DNA of 64,000 bases, taken from Phytoseiulus persimilis (Eukaryota; Arthropoda; Arachnida; Mesostigmata; Phytoseiidae). Under the pieces are notes generated by a model. That model was not told where the DNA came from. It did no database searches and saw nothing but the letters and a program-made list of their open reading frames with translations. Shown piece after piece: positions 10,901 through 24,056 of this stretch. Made by a program: the position numbers and the translations under genes. Position 1 is the stretch's first letter, and each line of letters starts with the position of its first letter. The DNA is taken from positions 34,742,723 to 34,806,722 of the forward strand of contig CM075103.1 in assembly GCA_037576195.1 (NCBI GenBank), given 5' to 3'.

Positions 10901-13900
10901 TGTCATTGATGATCGAGATGGAGCGACTCCATTCTGGCGATGCTTCGCAGAGAGCCGGTTGTAATGGTGGGTCGACTCACAAGTACCAGGAGCTTGATCT
11001 ACACTCAACGAAGAACTTTTTTCTTCACGAGAATCATGGTTTCCAACTTCATTGGAAACGGAACAAATTCTTCGTTTATCAATATCATTCGTTCTTCCAT
11101 TTCCCATGAGAGTTCATCAAGGAGGGGTGCTTCATAGGCGCGAGTTTAGGGGATCCGTACTCAACTACAGTACAATCTCGCTAGTTTCGAAAAACGGTTG
11201 AAAGATTCGGAAGTTGGAACAATCGAGGTCTATATAATCGGGAGTTGAAGTATTCAGGAATGCACTGCCATTGGAGTTGGAACGGCGAGATGTGCGAGGC
11301 AAGAAGGAAGAGTCGAACTGAGCAGAACGATTGGTGAATAATTGAGCGGAATAGGAGTATTGTTTAGTAGTTGTACCAATACGCCGATATGGAATAGGCT
11401 GGCTCAAATACGTGACAATCCGGAAGGATTGAGGGAAATACAGCTAGGTTTTTTCCTCACGTAGAGGACCGAGGGTTCCATACATTATATTCCATGAAAC
11501 ACTCGAGAGAATTCTTCGGCTCCATGCAAGAGCGCACACCATGGCGGGCAAGGGAAAGTAACCCATTGCGGAACAGGTCTGTGTGAAGTTCGATCAGCAT
11601 GGGGTTTTGAGAGCAGATCAGCTTTGAAGACTGATTCTCCTTGGCAATCCACCGATCACCCAGTTTCCGCAGATCCCTGACGTCCGTGAAGTATCTCGCT
11701 CTCACTCTGCACCGTCTTTTGTCAAACGGGCTCGGTCGGACCCTCCTCCTACATAGACAGTCGTTTTTTCTATGCACGAGAGTTGCTAAAAAGAAGCCAT
11801 TAGGCATATTAGCGTATTAATTGAAAATGCAAATTCTCTGACTGCATGGGGAGGGCGAGTTTTATCACTGCTACCGTCCCCGCAATCGATTTCGCGCAGG
11901 TTCAGTATCGAAGACTGTCTGGCCTCGGAGCTCGCTTCGCGCTCATCTTCTTTTCTCCCATGACTGAGTTTTCCATCACAGCCAGCTTCGCTCATCTCAT
12001 GACTTGATATTGTTCCCGATTTCGATTTTTTTTCCCATAGTTTCAGTCAGCGAACGCGGTTGATTGCTCCACGGGGCCTCGTTTTGGCCGCGTCGCCAGC
12101 GAATCATGGGGAAAACGGGAACACGACATCAAACTCCGCATTTCGACCTTCCTCGCCGCCGTTGTGATTGGAGAACAGAGCTGATTTCACTCTCGATATC
12201 TCGACGCTGCTCGAGTCCACATTCGGAAGCTGATATGCCGAAGTGTTGTCAGAAGACCTGTTCAGCCTTTGCCGGCTGAACATGGATAGTTCCTGAGGGT
12301 ACTGTGTCAAGGAAGGTTGTCTCCATTCCTTGTCCTCATACCTCCTCATGCGGAACCAGAGAAATGTGTAGAACTCAGCCGATCTTGATCGAGCATTCTG
12401 CGAATAGTGAACAATGATGGAGCCTGGATTTTCTTGCCCTGGAATCGTGGATGTAGGGGCTTCCTAAGAGATGGGAGAACCGGCGATCTCGGGATGACAC
12501 AGGAGAAATTAATCACAATCATCATTCGATCAGCATTACTCTTCTCAAGGAACATTCCTTCGATTTCAGCTGCCGTCGATTTGGCCTTTCATGTTGCTGC
12601 GCGCAGGATGCTGATTACGGAGCGAGAGATTTGTCGTCGTTGCTGTCGGGCAAACTCTCCGTCCGCATTTCCCCCTGGGCACAGGGAAGTCGAATGTCCC
12701 CGATTTCCCGGAGCTACTCTCATTGTCAGATCACTCCATGGGAAACTCGAGATTTGAGACTAGATATATTTAGGCATCCGCGGCACGAAGAGTTTGGGGC
12801 TGCCCGCAGCATCTTTGGATTGGCTCAAGTTTCAGTCTGAAGGCTCGAAATAGTTGCCAGCGATCATCCAATCAGTCGAAGTGGCTAGCGTCGGAGGACG
12901 CATCTTACCTGGATTCTTGGCTCTGATTCCCTTTCGAATCTCCCTGGATAGCGCTCCGTTGAATGAAACGGGAGGAGAGTCGAGTCCTTTCAGCCGGACG
13001 GAACCCGAGTTCTATGATTTGCTAGTGGGCCACCGATCCCCACTTAGAGCCTGAGCCTTTGATGAACAGAACGCGCCCCGGAACCAACTCTCAGCAACAC
13101 CCTCACGTGCTTCTCGAGCCCCGTTCCTGGCGCATTTTGACGACACGGACCTGGCTCACGGTGGGGAACTCCCCTCTCTCGTCTGATCTTGCATTGAATT
13201 GCCTCGTGAGCTCGTCTGCGACGATCTCTCCCTCAATAGGACCCCCCTGATCTCAAGTTGACATCGCTGGCTGGGGAGAATACCTCGGGATGAGGCCCCA
13301 AAAACAACGGATTCACGGAAGCAGTACCCATCCGAAACCCGACGTCGGGCTCCGCCCATGTTAAACAGAGCCCGTTCGTCGAGCTGTCACCCTGTAGCAG
13401 ATACTGTGTGAATGTGCGGAAAGTGTGCACGAACACGTACATATATTGACGTGCAGGCATCGCAATAACGATAGAGCTCATATCATGTGTTACGCCCCGG
13501 AACTCCCTCCGACAACAATCTGCCTCACGTGAGGACGTTTATTTCACTGTGGTCAATCACCACGGGAAGGCCGGAAGCCAATAATTCAACAGTTATTCGC
13601 TCACATGCTATACTTGCATGACATCAGAGGAGACAGCCGAAACGAAATCCAATGAGGGAGGAGGGAAACTGAGAATCGACATCGATGGAACAGTGTGTGC
13701 AGTCGTTCCCGCGATGCGCACTGTTGGATGCAGTGTCGCCTTGCGATAGCCGTTTCGAACGAATTCACATCGCGATAGGACACTGAGTTCCGGTATTTAT
13801 CACATACCAGCCTAGGTGGCCTAAGTCCTTGCTCGTAAGCCGCCCCACAACATGCCGTTGGTTCCACGTCGATCCGATCAATCCTGGAGGAGTTCATTGG

Positions 13901-16900
13901 GGTCCAACACACAGAGCCTGGATGTTTATCTATATAGATGAGCTCCTCGAGCAGATAGCTGAGCTTTTCCTCGGAGCCCGAACCTGAAAAGTGTCGGTTG
14001 TCGACGCAAACGTGGAAGGCGGATAGGCGCCCCACGTTGAGTTATAGGAGGTATTCTTTGTCCTCAAACAGGCATACCTCAGCAACAGATGAACGCGAAA
14101 CGACAGATGCGTATATTTTTGCAGCTCATTTCTGAGGCTTCCAACAAAAATTTCGCTCGATCGCCGGAGATAAATTCATGAGTCCGCAGAGGAAGGAACA
14201 GCCGAACAGAAGGGGCGCTCCGCGTTCAGAGATTTCGAATCTGGTGAGAGTTGAGTGAAATTCAGGAAATCATGGGCAAATCAAAAGCAATCTCTGGATC
14301 CAAGGAACGATTGTTTTCGTGGTTTCGAACATCAGCTCGAGTTGATTCCGCTTTCGGGTCGCAGTCTCGATGATAAGCTGCTCTCTGAGCTAGGGGATCT
14401 GTGTCAAATCGAAGGCTATCTTCAGATCGAGTACGGCAACGGAATGTCAGCGGACGGGGACTTGAATAAGTGCCCAACAGCTTGGCCGAACAGGTTGAAC
14501 AAACCGACCCACGAAGCTCGGAAAAATTCTGTCTTCTGGCTCGAATTGTTCTACCGAATGGCTGACCTCCGATCAATTGCTCTTGTCAACAAGTGGAACG
14601 TACCAGCTCCGGCTAGCCCTGTCGTATTTCATAGATAGATTTGGTGAGGAATACAACGTTTCCGTGATATCTGATAAAACCACACCATATATCGTTCGAC
14701 TCCAAATCAAGTCTCGTCACACAAACAGGACTATCCATCGCCCGCGACTGATTCAAGTCCCCCGCTTGCAACTGGACGGGGAGTTCTTGTTTCCATGTGG
14801 TTTGAACGATCTATCAGCTGGCCTTCGCTAGGTTTCCGCCGCTAATTCTTCGTCCAGCGGATCACCTGACGGATCTCCATCTCCTGATTTGCTGGAAGTG
14901 ACGAAATCAGTGTATTCTTTTCGATTCCACAAATCTGGATCAGTTTCCAGTGTTGTTCAACATCGGAATCGATCGCTGCATTGCTCTGGCGATTCATTTC
15001 GAGTTGGCGTTGGTTTGGGAGATTGGCTGGTTCCGACTCAACCCTACCAGATTTCGCTTATTGGGGAATGGAGCACTTCTCCGACTTGGCTGATTTTCCT
15101 CTTCGTGGAATCAAACATGATCGAGAAAAAAAAAATGTCACAGAAGACCCTGCGTGTCTTGGGTGGCTGCCTATATTCAATATCAAAACTTCATCAGGAA
15201 GCGCGGCGCCCCGGATCGGCCCGCAGACTACCGATTATAATACTCCTAACTCGTAGAGGGGACTTGGGCTGAGAAGCTCTCCTCCAGAACGAGAGCCGCC
15301 TCTAACACAGCTGGGAGTGACACAGTGAACACCACGTTGGCCCGGCGTGGTGATATAATCTGTGCCTCAATGGATCCGTTCCATAGAAATAAATTTGGCG
15401 ATCAATCACAATGCATGCCCACAGATTTGCTCTCACGTGAGAGGAAGAAAGCGGTCTGAGAACAACAGCAGTCAACAAGCCTCCTGAAGGGACCGAATAT
15501 CGATCGCTTTGTGATGTTGGAGTTTCTGACACTTGCAATGAAGATACAAGAGCCTATTCCTGTCAGCGCTGGTCGTAGACGTTGATGGAGCAACCGGAAC
15601 GTCTTTCCGCTTGCGTCGCTCTCACGGAGAATTCCAAAAGTAGCTTCGGAGAAACGTCATGGCACTGTCGATAATTGACTCGAGAGACGGGAGCTCCTCT
15701 GCGGCAAATCATCTTGCCTGATCCAGAAGTCAAGAGTATCCATGACTCTGTGACTGGTTCCGCACGAGATATCAAACCAAATGTCTGAGTGTTGACGCCA
15801 AATCACCTTCGTGAGAGGAGGCTAGGGTTCGATCGAGACGTGGTGTGTGGTGATTCTCCGGAGACAGCTCTTAGAACTCCTGTTCTAATACTCAATTGCT
15901 CCAAACAAGCAGCAGCCTCTTCCATGCATTCTCGCCTCGATTCACGGTGAGCATCTAGCTGCTCTTCGTGCTCAGTTCTCTCCAGCTCGCGTGATCCTCC
16001 ATCGGGACGTCCACAAGGATTGAGAGAAGAACATGCCTCCTACCATACACCTGATAACCGATCTGCGCGGAGGTGGCGAGAACGAGCTGACGCCCACCGA
16101 CCGCGGCCAAAGTTATGCCGCGAACTTTCGCCTAGCACAGGGTGCAAGAAGCTGCTCCTGGCTCGAGAGGAATCCTGAAACTTGGGGTTCGATGTTCTCG
16201 GTCGGAACTGCGACGAAAACTTCCGCATACCTGACTCTTTTGCCGAGCGGGGAGCCAATCCCTCCGTTCGGAACAATTACAGACCCGACGACTGATCAGG
16301 CACCGGCGCAATGTTCGCATCGGAACCTCCGCTCTTGGAGCCTACCATGGTGCAGAAGGCTCAAAGCTAGACAGCGTCATTTGATTCTTAGGAAGCGAGC
16401 GAGAGTAAAACATTCACTGGCGGGGCAAAACCATATTACGAGCAATTTGAGGCACTCAGATTTGGGAGTCTTGGTCCTGGAAGCGCATTCCAGAGAAAAA
16501 CAGCTAGAGTGCCCCGCTATACCCCACATATGGCACTCGAGAACTTGTCGAGGAAGAAATTATGCTCATCCGGATTGAGTCGAGACTATACCTGCATTTC
16601 CGTTCAACAGAAAACAGAGACTCATAGTCTTGGGGCTATCGAACAAAGTCGAAAAAGTTTCCGGAGTGGAGTTGGTCAACGCAACGAGCTCTGAGATATT
16701 GCATTATTGTTTCCACTTCTGCCGTCGTTGTTTCCACCATCTTGGAGCTGGATAGGAGGCAACGATCAAGCAAACGTCTGTCTAGCTCACCGCGCTGAAC
16801 GAGTTCAGTCTCGAGACTTCTTCGTCTTTCCCCCACAGTTCCTCGAGAATTCCGTTGAGCCTCTGGAAAACTTAAAGTCCGGACGGGCTCAACGATCTGA

Positions 16901-17527
16901 GCACAAAAATCGGACGTGAACTTTCCTAAGAATTTCCCCAGTTCTCAATCAAACGATAGGACATAGACGGAATAGTGTGAGTAACCAGATTAGGCCACCC
17001 AATTGGTTGGGCACGACTGCTCGCCATCATTTTCGCTCATGGAACACCGCAGAGGATAATAAGAAAGGATGAAGACAGGAAGAATCCTTGAAACTAATCG
17101 CGGAGAACCATTTCACTTAGAGAATGCTCCGTCCGTTCGGAATGCACCCGAAGGTCAGAGATTCCCCTTCTCCCTCAAATGTGGACGCAGGTCTGAGGGA
17201 GACATTTCGTCTGAGAGTCGAGTCTCTCTTCCGAATCGGTCGTCGGTTGATGTGGCTAAGCGAGCCCGGGACAGGAGACGGGAATGGTCGCCGAGCCCTG
17301 ATATCAAAGACCGGAAATTGATAAGTACCGCCCGTGAATGTGAAAATGATTCATTCAAAACCGTTCATCTTTATTCATAGTTAGATGAAAAGTGTATGAT
17401 GTTCGAATTCTTCGGGAAGTTACGATGATCTGACATCATCCACCGGGTCGCTCTCCCGTTCGCCCTCTTATTCACGAATCGATCAAAGGCGGTCGAAGAT
17501 TGATGCCCGAACCTGCAGGCTCCACTG
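5000..17527. other. A+T-richer, repeat-poor non-coding stretch
   Basis: Compared with both flanks this stretch has more A+T, no homopolymer of 12 or more and no microsatellite of note. Many frames of 60-248 codons are open. The longest (minus strand 6102-6848, 248 codons) starts with TTG, and none shows a defensible domain. Weak Ty3/gypsy-like resemblances were considered and rejected. Isolated splice-like signals occur, for example a good 3' site ending at 8251 and a minus-strand GTAAGTAT at about 8332. They do not assemble into a gene. It may be intergenic DNA or very old, decayed transposon sequence. Confidence 0.5.
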
Positions 17528-17989
17528 ATGAGTAATCAGACTCATGCAAACATTTCTGCTGTTACGGAAAGGGGCGAGCAGCTGTGTCGCTTCAAGATCC
17601 CTTATCGGCCGATGGATCGGCCTGGGATGCTTCTTGCGCTTAGCTCGGACGATCGTGGACGCAACCATTTTAAACGATGTGCCGAAGAGGCCCGCACAGA
17701 ATCGGAGATCAGAGCTCACAGAACCGGACGCTCCTGGAAGACATCGATCGTGACCACGAATCTCCCCCATGGGGAAAAGATCGAACACCTGTTCGAAAAC
17801 CGGGAGGAAGTTTGGGATATGATCAACTCCATTTCAAAATTTTTGAAGGAAGAGAGACATTTGTGCTTTTCCAGGACAGCCATTCTGTTAATTTTCCTCG
17901 ACGCTCTCCATTATTTGACAGCTTCGTCATTTCATTCCAGCATGGACCTGAAAATGGAACCTGAGCCGTTTCTTCATGTCGTCGACTAA
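17528..17989 (+). CDS. Hypothetical open frame, 153 codons, unknown
   Basis: This is the least GC-driven of the longer frames: it runs from ATG at 17528 to TAA at 17987-17989 and has a mixed, protein-like composition. It begins MSNQTHANIS. The middle is charged, with many E, R and K. Near residues 113-127 there is a hydrophobic patch (TAILLIFLDALHYLT) that could be a membrane segment or a buried helix. The tail is acidic (MEPEPFLHVVD). I do not recognise it. There is no clear splice site at either end, and no neighbouring exon. Overlapping minus-strand frames of 101 and 64 codons exist. A frame of this size is expected several times by chance in 64 kb, so it is listed as a candidate only. Confidence 0.15.
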   Translation: MSNQTHANISAVTERGEQLCRFKIPYRPMDRPGMLLALSSDDRGRNHFKRCAEEARTESEIRAHRTGRSWKTSIVTTNLPHGEKIEHLFENREEVWDMINSISKFLKEERHLCFSRTAILLIFLDALHYLTASSFHSSMDLKMEPEPFLHVVD

Positions 17990-19049
17990 TTCGATTTCGC
18001 TCTCGATTGGTCCTCATTCAATTTGATGGTACGACACGAAAGGAGCCACATTGACACCCGCGTTGGGGAGTTGGTCGATTGAAGTTCCGTTGTTTCGAAA
18101 AACAGAACGCAGATATTGTTTTCCTATCTCACGCAGTTCATAGCGCTCTCCCCGTATCGAGATCGCAGGAGCTCAAGCCTTGAGCTGGGCTTCCTGAGGC
18201 GGAGAGATGGATCAAGATTCTCTTGTTTTAGGTCTGGCAAAGAGCTTAACGATACACACTGCATTCCATTCCACTGTCTTCGCATTATCCTGACTCACAT
18301 TCCATGCCGAATTTTAAGACGTTCTATGTCAAAGAACTGTGTTTGGCAGGAGAACCCAGCTGAGGCTCGATGTCCTCCTCGGGCCGAGGATATTCTGCCT
18401 CTCCATTCCGGGAGTGGACATGTGGCCCGGCAAAATCGTTCTAGAAAACCGCTCAATCTTGGTTCAACGAGGACCTCGGGGTAGAGTTTCGCTGCTGTCA
18501 ACAACGCTGGGAGAGAATGAAGCGATGGGAGTCCGACGAGAGCTGCGTTGATCTGCGATCGGATCGCATTGCTCCGTCGAGCGAAAGTTGTGAAGTTGCC
18601 GACCCGACGGAATACCGGCGACCCTCCATCCACACTGGTTCAGAGCCATCGGGGACGTCCGGCGAGCCGTCAGGCTCTTGACGTCGTCACAGCTGCTGGC
18701 GGCCTCTATGTGTGGCAAAGTTTGTCGATTGTTTCCCTGAGCTCAACTTCCCCGCCAGCCTGGCTGTCCGCTTGTTCGTTCCCACTTGAGAAATGTGCAC
18801 TGGTTTCTTTCCGCGATGGTTCTGCTCCGTCGTTCGGGTCGTCGGGTATGTCGTCGACCGGGTCGTGGTTGATGCCATCTGTTAGAGCATAGTACGCCAT
18901 TAATTCAATCCCACCCCGCCTCAGATATATTGTTCGTTGTCCGGAGCTCGGCGCACGCTGTGGGGAGAATGTTCAAAACGTTCACCCAGCCCGCATCGTT
19001 CCGATGGGTGGTTTCGTGCCGTATTTCTGTGTCAGCCCTCTGCGCGAGC

Positions 19050-19074
19050 TTTTTTTTTTTTTCTTCTTTTTTTT
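19050..19074 (+). repeat. T-rich run
   Basis: Thirteen T, then CTTC, then eight T. It is one of only two A/T homopolymers of 12 or more that I found in the window. It could be the reverse-complemented tail of a retroposed copy, but nothing flanking it supports that. Confidence 0.95.
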
Positions 19075-20993
19075 CACATCAGCCACCGTGAAGATACCGT
19101 TCACATTTCTCGGCTGTTCTGCCGTAGACTCCATTTAGATAAGAGACGACGAAGACGACGACGGCGGTTCACTTCGTCGGCGAGGAGCGCTACTGTGACT
19201 TTCAGCGCGGGCGTGGCGCGCGTGCGGAAGGCGATGTCAAATAGCCGTCAGGGCTGGGCTGAGGGGGAGTTGAGGGTCGCTGCATACATTAGCAGCGGCG
19301 GACTAGATCCCTCGGTGGGGTGTAAATGAATGTGAATTGCTCCGGGCACCTGAGCTTTCTCCTGGAGCAAACATTTTGTCACGGACTGTCGCTCCTATCC
19401 CTCGCTCGCCTCTCGTTCCCCGGGGCTGACGGAGCAACAGTTTTCCTCCGCGAGATCCAAACTCTGAAGGAACTACAGCTGTACAAATTGAACGAATCGG
19501 TCGCCGATCCTATTTCCTGGGCGGTGCTGGCAGCGACGGTCCCGTTTGAGAATTCGCGCCTTCACTCGACAATCAGGCGCACGCGAGCGGATGGCGAGGG
19601 AAAAAAGCTTCGAGGCCACTGTCGTCTCCCAAGAGAAACGCATTTTTTACCGCCATCGAAAATTTTCAAGCAAGACTTTTGCACTGTTCGTTCGACGCAC
19701 CACACCCCCTCCTGAGACGTTGTGGTGGAGCCACTCAAATGAGCGAGGCACGGTTTTTGCTTCATAGAGTGTAAGATCTCGTCAGCAGAGGCTGTGGTTC
19801 CCTCCGAGTTGAGCTTAGGCCAGGGCAAGAACCGTTGTTGGTGCCGCCACTGCTACTTCTCGGTCGTATCTTTTCTTCATGACGGGGATTCCCATGGGAC
19901 CGAAGGAGATAGCAAACGAATAACGACGACAACGACGACGGGAAGCCTCTCATAGGTCGGGCGTTCCCTCGGAGATCAGAGCAAAATCGAAGAACTAGGA
20001 AGGGAAGAGGCGCGCGTGATTGCATCTACTTTTCTATTAGTTTACTGTTCTCTGATTAAACTCGGCGGAGTTATTTCGTGGACGAGACGGCAGGAGATCT
20101 TCGCATGATATACGCCCGCCATGCCGAGCGCACTTGAGCAAGGAATCGGAGAGGTCGATTCAGGAAAAAAACGGCGTCAGTGGACTGTCCTTCCGGACAC
20201 AACGTGAAGGAGTGAACTCCCCCCAGCGGGTGGGGTTGGTAACGGTCGAGGGCCATCGAGCGGAACGGAGGAAACTCCTCATGATAGAGCCGTGAAACAT
20301 GTCCCCAATCGAGGTGGACGGCCAGACAGCGAGCTGGCACCCGCACCGCTGCTCGAGACCGGTGGAAAGCAATTCGTTCACCCGGGCTTGACCCTGTACG
20401 TCTTGTCTGAATCCAAGGAACTGTTCCGTCCGACAGCTCTCCCATCTCAGCGTCATTGTGTCCTTAGTCATCGCGCTGAAAACCTCAGGTGGACACTGCT
20501 TCGGGAGCTCGTCCCTGTAGACTGAGGGAATATTGAATCAAAGCTAACTCGTTTTTCGCCCCCAGTAGAACCGACACCCATTCGGGGGTGCCCGATTGGG
20601 GGACAACTCGAAGCGAGGGAACCGTCAAATGGTGGAAGAATTAACTGGACCACCCGCGATGAATTTCGTCGAGAGCTGATCGAGTCGACGCATCGTCGAG
20701 GTGGCCATCAAAGTTACCTGCTCACTCACTCACCGACTTGACCCCCGATAGTCGTTGGAGCGCAACTTATCCAGGAGCTTAGCGCCCTGATCAACATATC
20801 ATCGTGGAGATTACTTAAAATGACTTGAATGATGGAACTTCCGAGCTCTGCGTTCATTGTGACCGGGCCCATCATGCCCCACTAAACCATAATTTGGGTA
20901 CGAATGATTACGTAGCAGGAAGGGGGACCGTCTCGAAGAATTCCGAGGGAACCCAGCCCTTGCATAATATCCGCTCGAGTCGATTGTTTTCAG

Positions 20994-21050
20994 CTCGATC
21001 ACACTCTCGATTGCGACCGTGTTCTTCCATAGACTCATTCCATGATATGG
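20994..21050 (+). other. Exon-like segment between matching splice signals
   Basis: TTGTTTTCAG ends at 20993 and ATGG|GTAAGT starts an intron-like sequence at 21051, leaving a 57-base segment. Its length is a multiple of three and one of its three plus-strand frames is open. Two of the three frames contain stops, and both signals are short enough to occur by chance, so it is a weak candidate for a micro-exon. Confidence 0.1.
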
Positions 21051-24040
21051 GTAAGTGGGTCGCGACGAACCCATAAACGAGGACCACTTCTCAAGCTCAA
21101 ACGACCGCCGATATGAGCGGGTCGCTTAGTTGGCCGAGGGCGATCAAGACCTCGGAAGTAGCCAACAACCTCCATCGAATCGGTTCTCCGTGTCAGAAAA
21201 CAACGATCTTGCAAATAATTCTCTCGACAATATACAACAGTGACCGAGCGCCACCTTGAGAAATGCGTTCATCGGCAGCCGAGGGTGCGGGATCGTGTTT
21301 GGATAACCTCGAGCGAAACATTCGCGATACATTTGGATGATACCTGCTTCAGATGAGGGCGGCTATCAGCTCCGACGCGACGCCAGCCGGAATCGCTGGG
21401 AGTGGAAAACTTCATCGGATCAGTCGAGAATTCGCTCTTTTCTCTATTCGAGCTCAGGTGTCGTTGGCCTCTGAGCGCTCACCCGAATCGTGGATACGGA
21501 GCTCTCGATTTGTTTGCGGCAGAGTCCAGAACTTCCCCACGTGGGATTTCCGAGGGCTTGAACACCAGGTTCGAGGGGGCCAAGGCTCTCGCTTCGTCGC
21601 TCCCACAGGAAGTTTCGAGAGAAGGACGCCTCCTCCCTTGTTCTCGATGTTGATTAGGTCATCCCGATCGACATGAGTTCGGGTATTCGACTGAATTCGA
21701 TTGGAAGATCACTCGAAGGGGACGAAGTCACGTTTCGATCAGCTCCGGCCTGGCAGAAGCACCTCTCGCCGTCGCTGACGCTCATTCCGACTGCCAAGAA
21801 CATTTGGAAAAGAGTTGAAAAGTTTGGAAAGGAAAAAAGTTTCCCGACGTCATTAACCTTCGCTCTTCTTTTGAGCTTTATTTGGCGAAATGCCACTCGC
21901 TGCGCGTTTCATCCGGCGCGTACCGCTTCCGATTCGGGCTCGGAACGCTCCTGACTCCGAATAATTTTCACAGTCACGTGAGGGAACCGTAGGGTTCCGT
22001 CGTCCAATTAGGAAACTCGTAGTTCCACGGCGATGAAGAACGCTCCAAATGAGCTCCGAGAAAATCTGTCGCCCGAACTGAATAATTCAACCGGTTGGCC
22101 GCTCCCGATTCAGTTCATAATAAATGAGGACATTCTTCCAGATGTTGCTCATGGGCGAGAGGCGTAAACACATTCCGGGCTCGCAGTCGGACGGGACAGC
22201 ACGACGCCCTCGGTGAGGAAGCGGACGACGGATCCGCTGAAGGTCTTCTCGGACAAAGCCTGAGAAGAGACGCCCCCGATTTCTGAGATCACAGCCGGCC
22301 ATGGTCCCAGCAGGCTGATCAGACGAAAAAAAATACGTCGACGTTCGAGTGACGCCGCGACACGAAAGTGATTGCGTATTCCCGATGAGCTCATCCGTGC
22401 ACTGTCCTTTGAGGCGTTGTCCTGCATATGGTGACACAGAGTGCCGCGGGACTCGGCCTCCGCGTTGCATTCGCGCGTACCTAACGTTGCCAGCACGGGG
22501 CGAACTTACCATACGCAGTGCTGGCGCTGTGCACCACGGAGTGAAGGTCTGGACCGAAAACAGCTCCAGCGTCACGAGTACAGGAGCTTGGAACGAACAA
22601 CATCATCAAATATTGATGCACTAACGGATGGCCTAATGATCCGGATGAAAATTAGGGAGCATGGAATGATAAATGGAGTTCCCATTCAGGCTGCGTCTCG
22701 GGATCTGAGTGGGACGCACAGGGAATTGGCCATTTCTATTGAATCCCCAGAACCACCTGAAGCAATTTGAGGAACATCGAACCAAATAGGATCCGACATC
22801 CAGGGCCCGTTTTTTGGGAAGTCTCTCTGCAACTTTGCCTCATTGTCTGAGGATTTGGAATTCCCGAGGGGGAATCGTTAGAGGTCTCCGAAATATTCAG
22901 ACGAAACATCCAGAAGCATCCTTCCGAAATTTTGCGAGGAATAACAGATCTGGATTCCCGAGCGCGCTCTTTCACCGGGTGCGACCGGCAGCTCCGAAGC
23001 CTGACAGAGACCTCTCCTTCCGTTGTATATCTTATTCGGCCAAAGAAAAGATGGACTCGTGACGTGGAGCGAAGGAAACAGACAACTGAATTTGGAAGGG
23101 GCAGGCAGGTCGGCCGGGGAGAGCCCCAGTGGCGGTGGAGACCGAAGAGACGAGGAAAAACGAGCCGTGTCTTCTTCTTCGTCGTCTCCTTCTGTTCTTC
23201 TCTCAGTTAAAAAAAACTCTCCCTAGCCTCTCGGATATACAAAGGATGGTAGGGAGGAAGTCATCGTTGTGTAAGAAGAGTAGGAAGAAAAGCGATAAAT
23301 ACGTGGTCCTAAGGAGAAGGGGAGAGGAGGATAGAGAGGTTCGGGATCGGGGACAGATACCGTAATCCGTCGAGCATTGCCTTATTGGTGGATTTTTCCC
23401 GGCTCCCTCCTCTGCTACTGTGTCCTGCTGCTCCAAGTTCTCCTCCGGGCGCTTCTCCGGCCCGCCTCCCATGCCTCCTTTGGATAAGAGCGAAACAAAG
23501 ACATGAAACCGAGAAAAAGCTGTTCCGGGAGCAGCCAACGCACTGCCTTATCTATATCTCAACAATCACTCGAGGTGGATCGAAGTTTTATAAATAGACC
23601 CTTGACTTGTGACGCTTCGCGTGGAGGGGGGCTGGGGGAGGGGGGCTCTGATCTGTGGAGAGACTGCAATCGATTCATGAGGGTGCAGGTTGGATTCCAT
23701 CCGGGCCGTTGCCCTGGGCTTTGCGAAAAATCGACGTCGGAGATCGTGAGTTCCCGATCCGCAGTCGATTACGAACTGCTCAGCACTGTGCGGTGGAGGA
23801 ATCATTGATAGCGAGAACGATAGAAATGTTTCCAGCTTCTTCCGTTTCGTCGGCCCACTGACTCCATCTGCGTTTGAACTGGATGCTCTCCACTTGACCA
23901 CCTGCGACTGCTCATGGACTCCCCCTCACTAGCATGTCAGCTGAACCATGACAATGAGTAGAACACGTAAGCCCCGGCGCCCGGGAGGTGCAATGAAAAA
24001 TTCGCGCGCTCCAGTGACATATTTGCGAAGTTTGCGCCTC

Positions 24041-24056
24041 GGGGGGGGGGGGGGGG
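24041..24056 (+). repeat. G homopolymer, 16 bases
   Basis: An uninterrupted run of 16 G on the plus strand, preceded by GCGCCTC. Confidence 0.97.

Larger units (their letters stand above)
17990..24040. other. Non-coding stretch, no supported gene
   Basis: Contains a T-rich run at 19050-19074 and a possible 57-base exon-like segment at 20994-21050. Otherwise there are only overlapping short frames (up to 162 codons, minus strand 22087-22575, which starts with GTG). The minus-strand frame there meets a GTAAGT near 22512, but no exon on the other side of an intron could be found. Confidence 0.5.
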
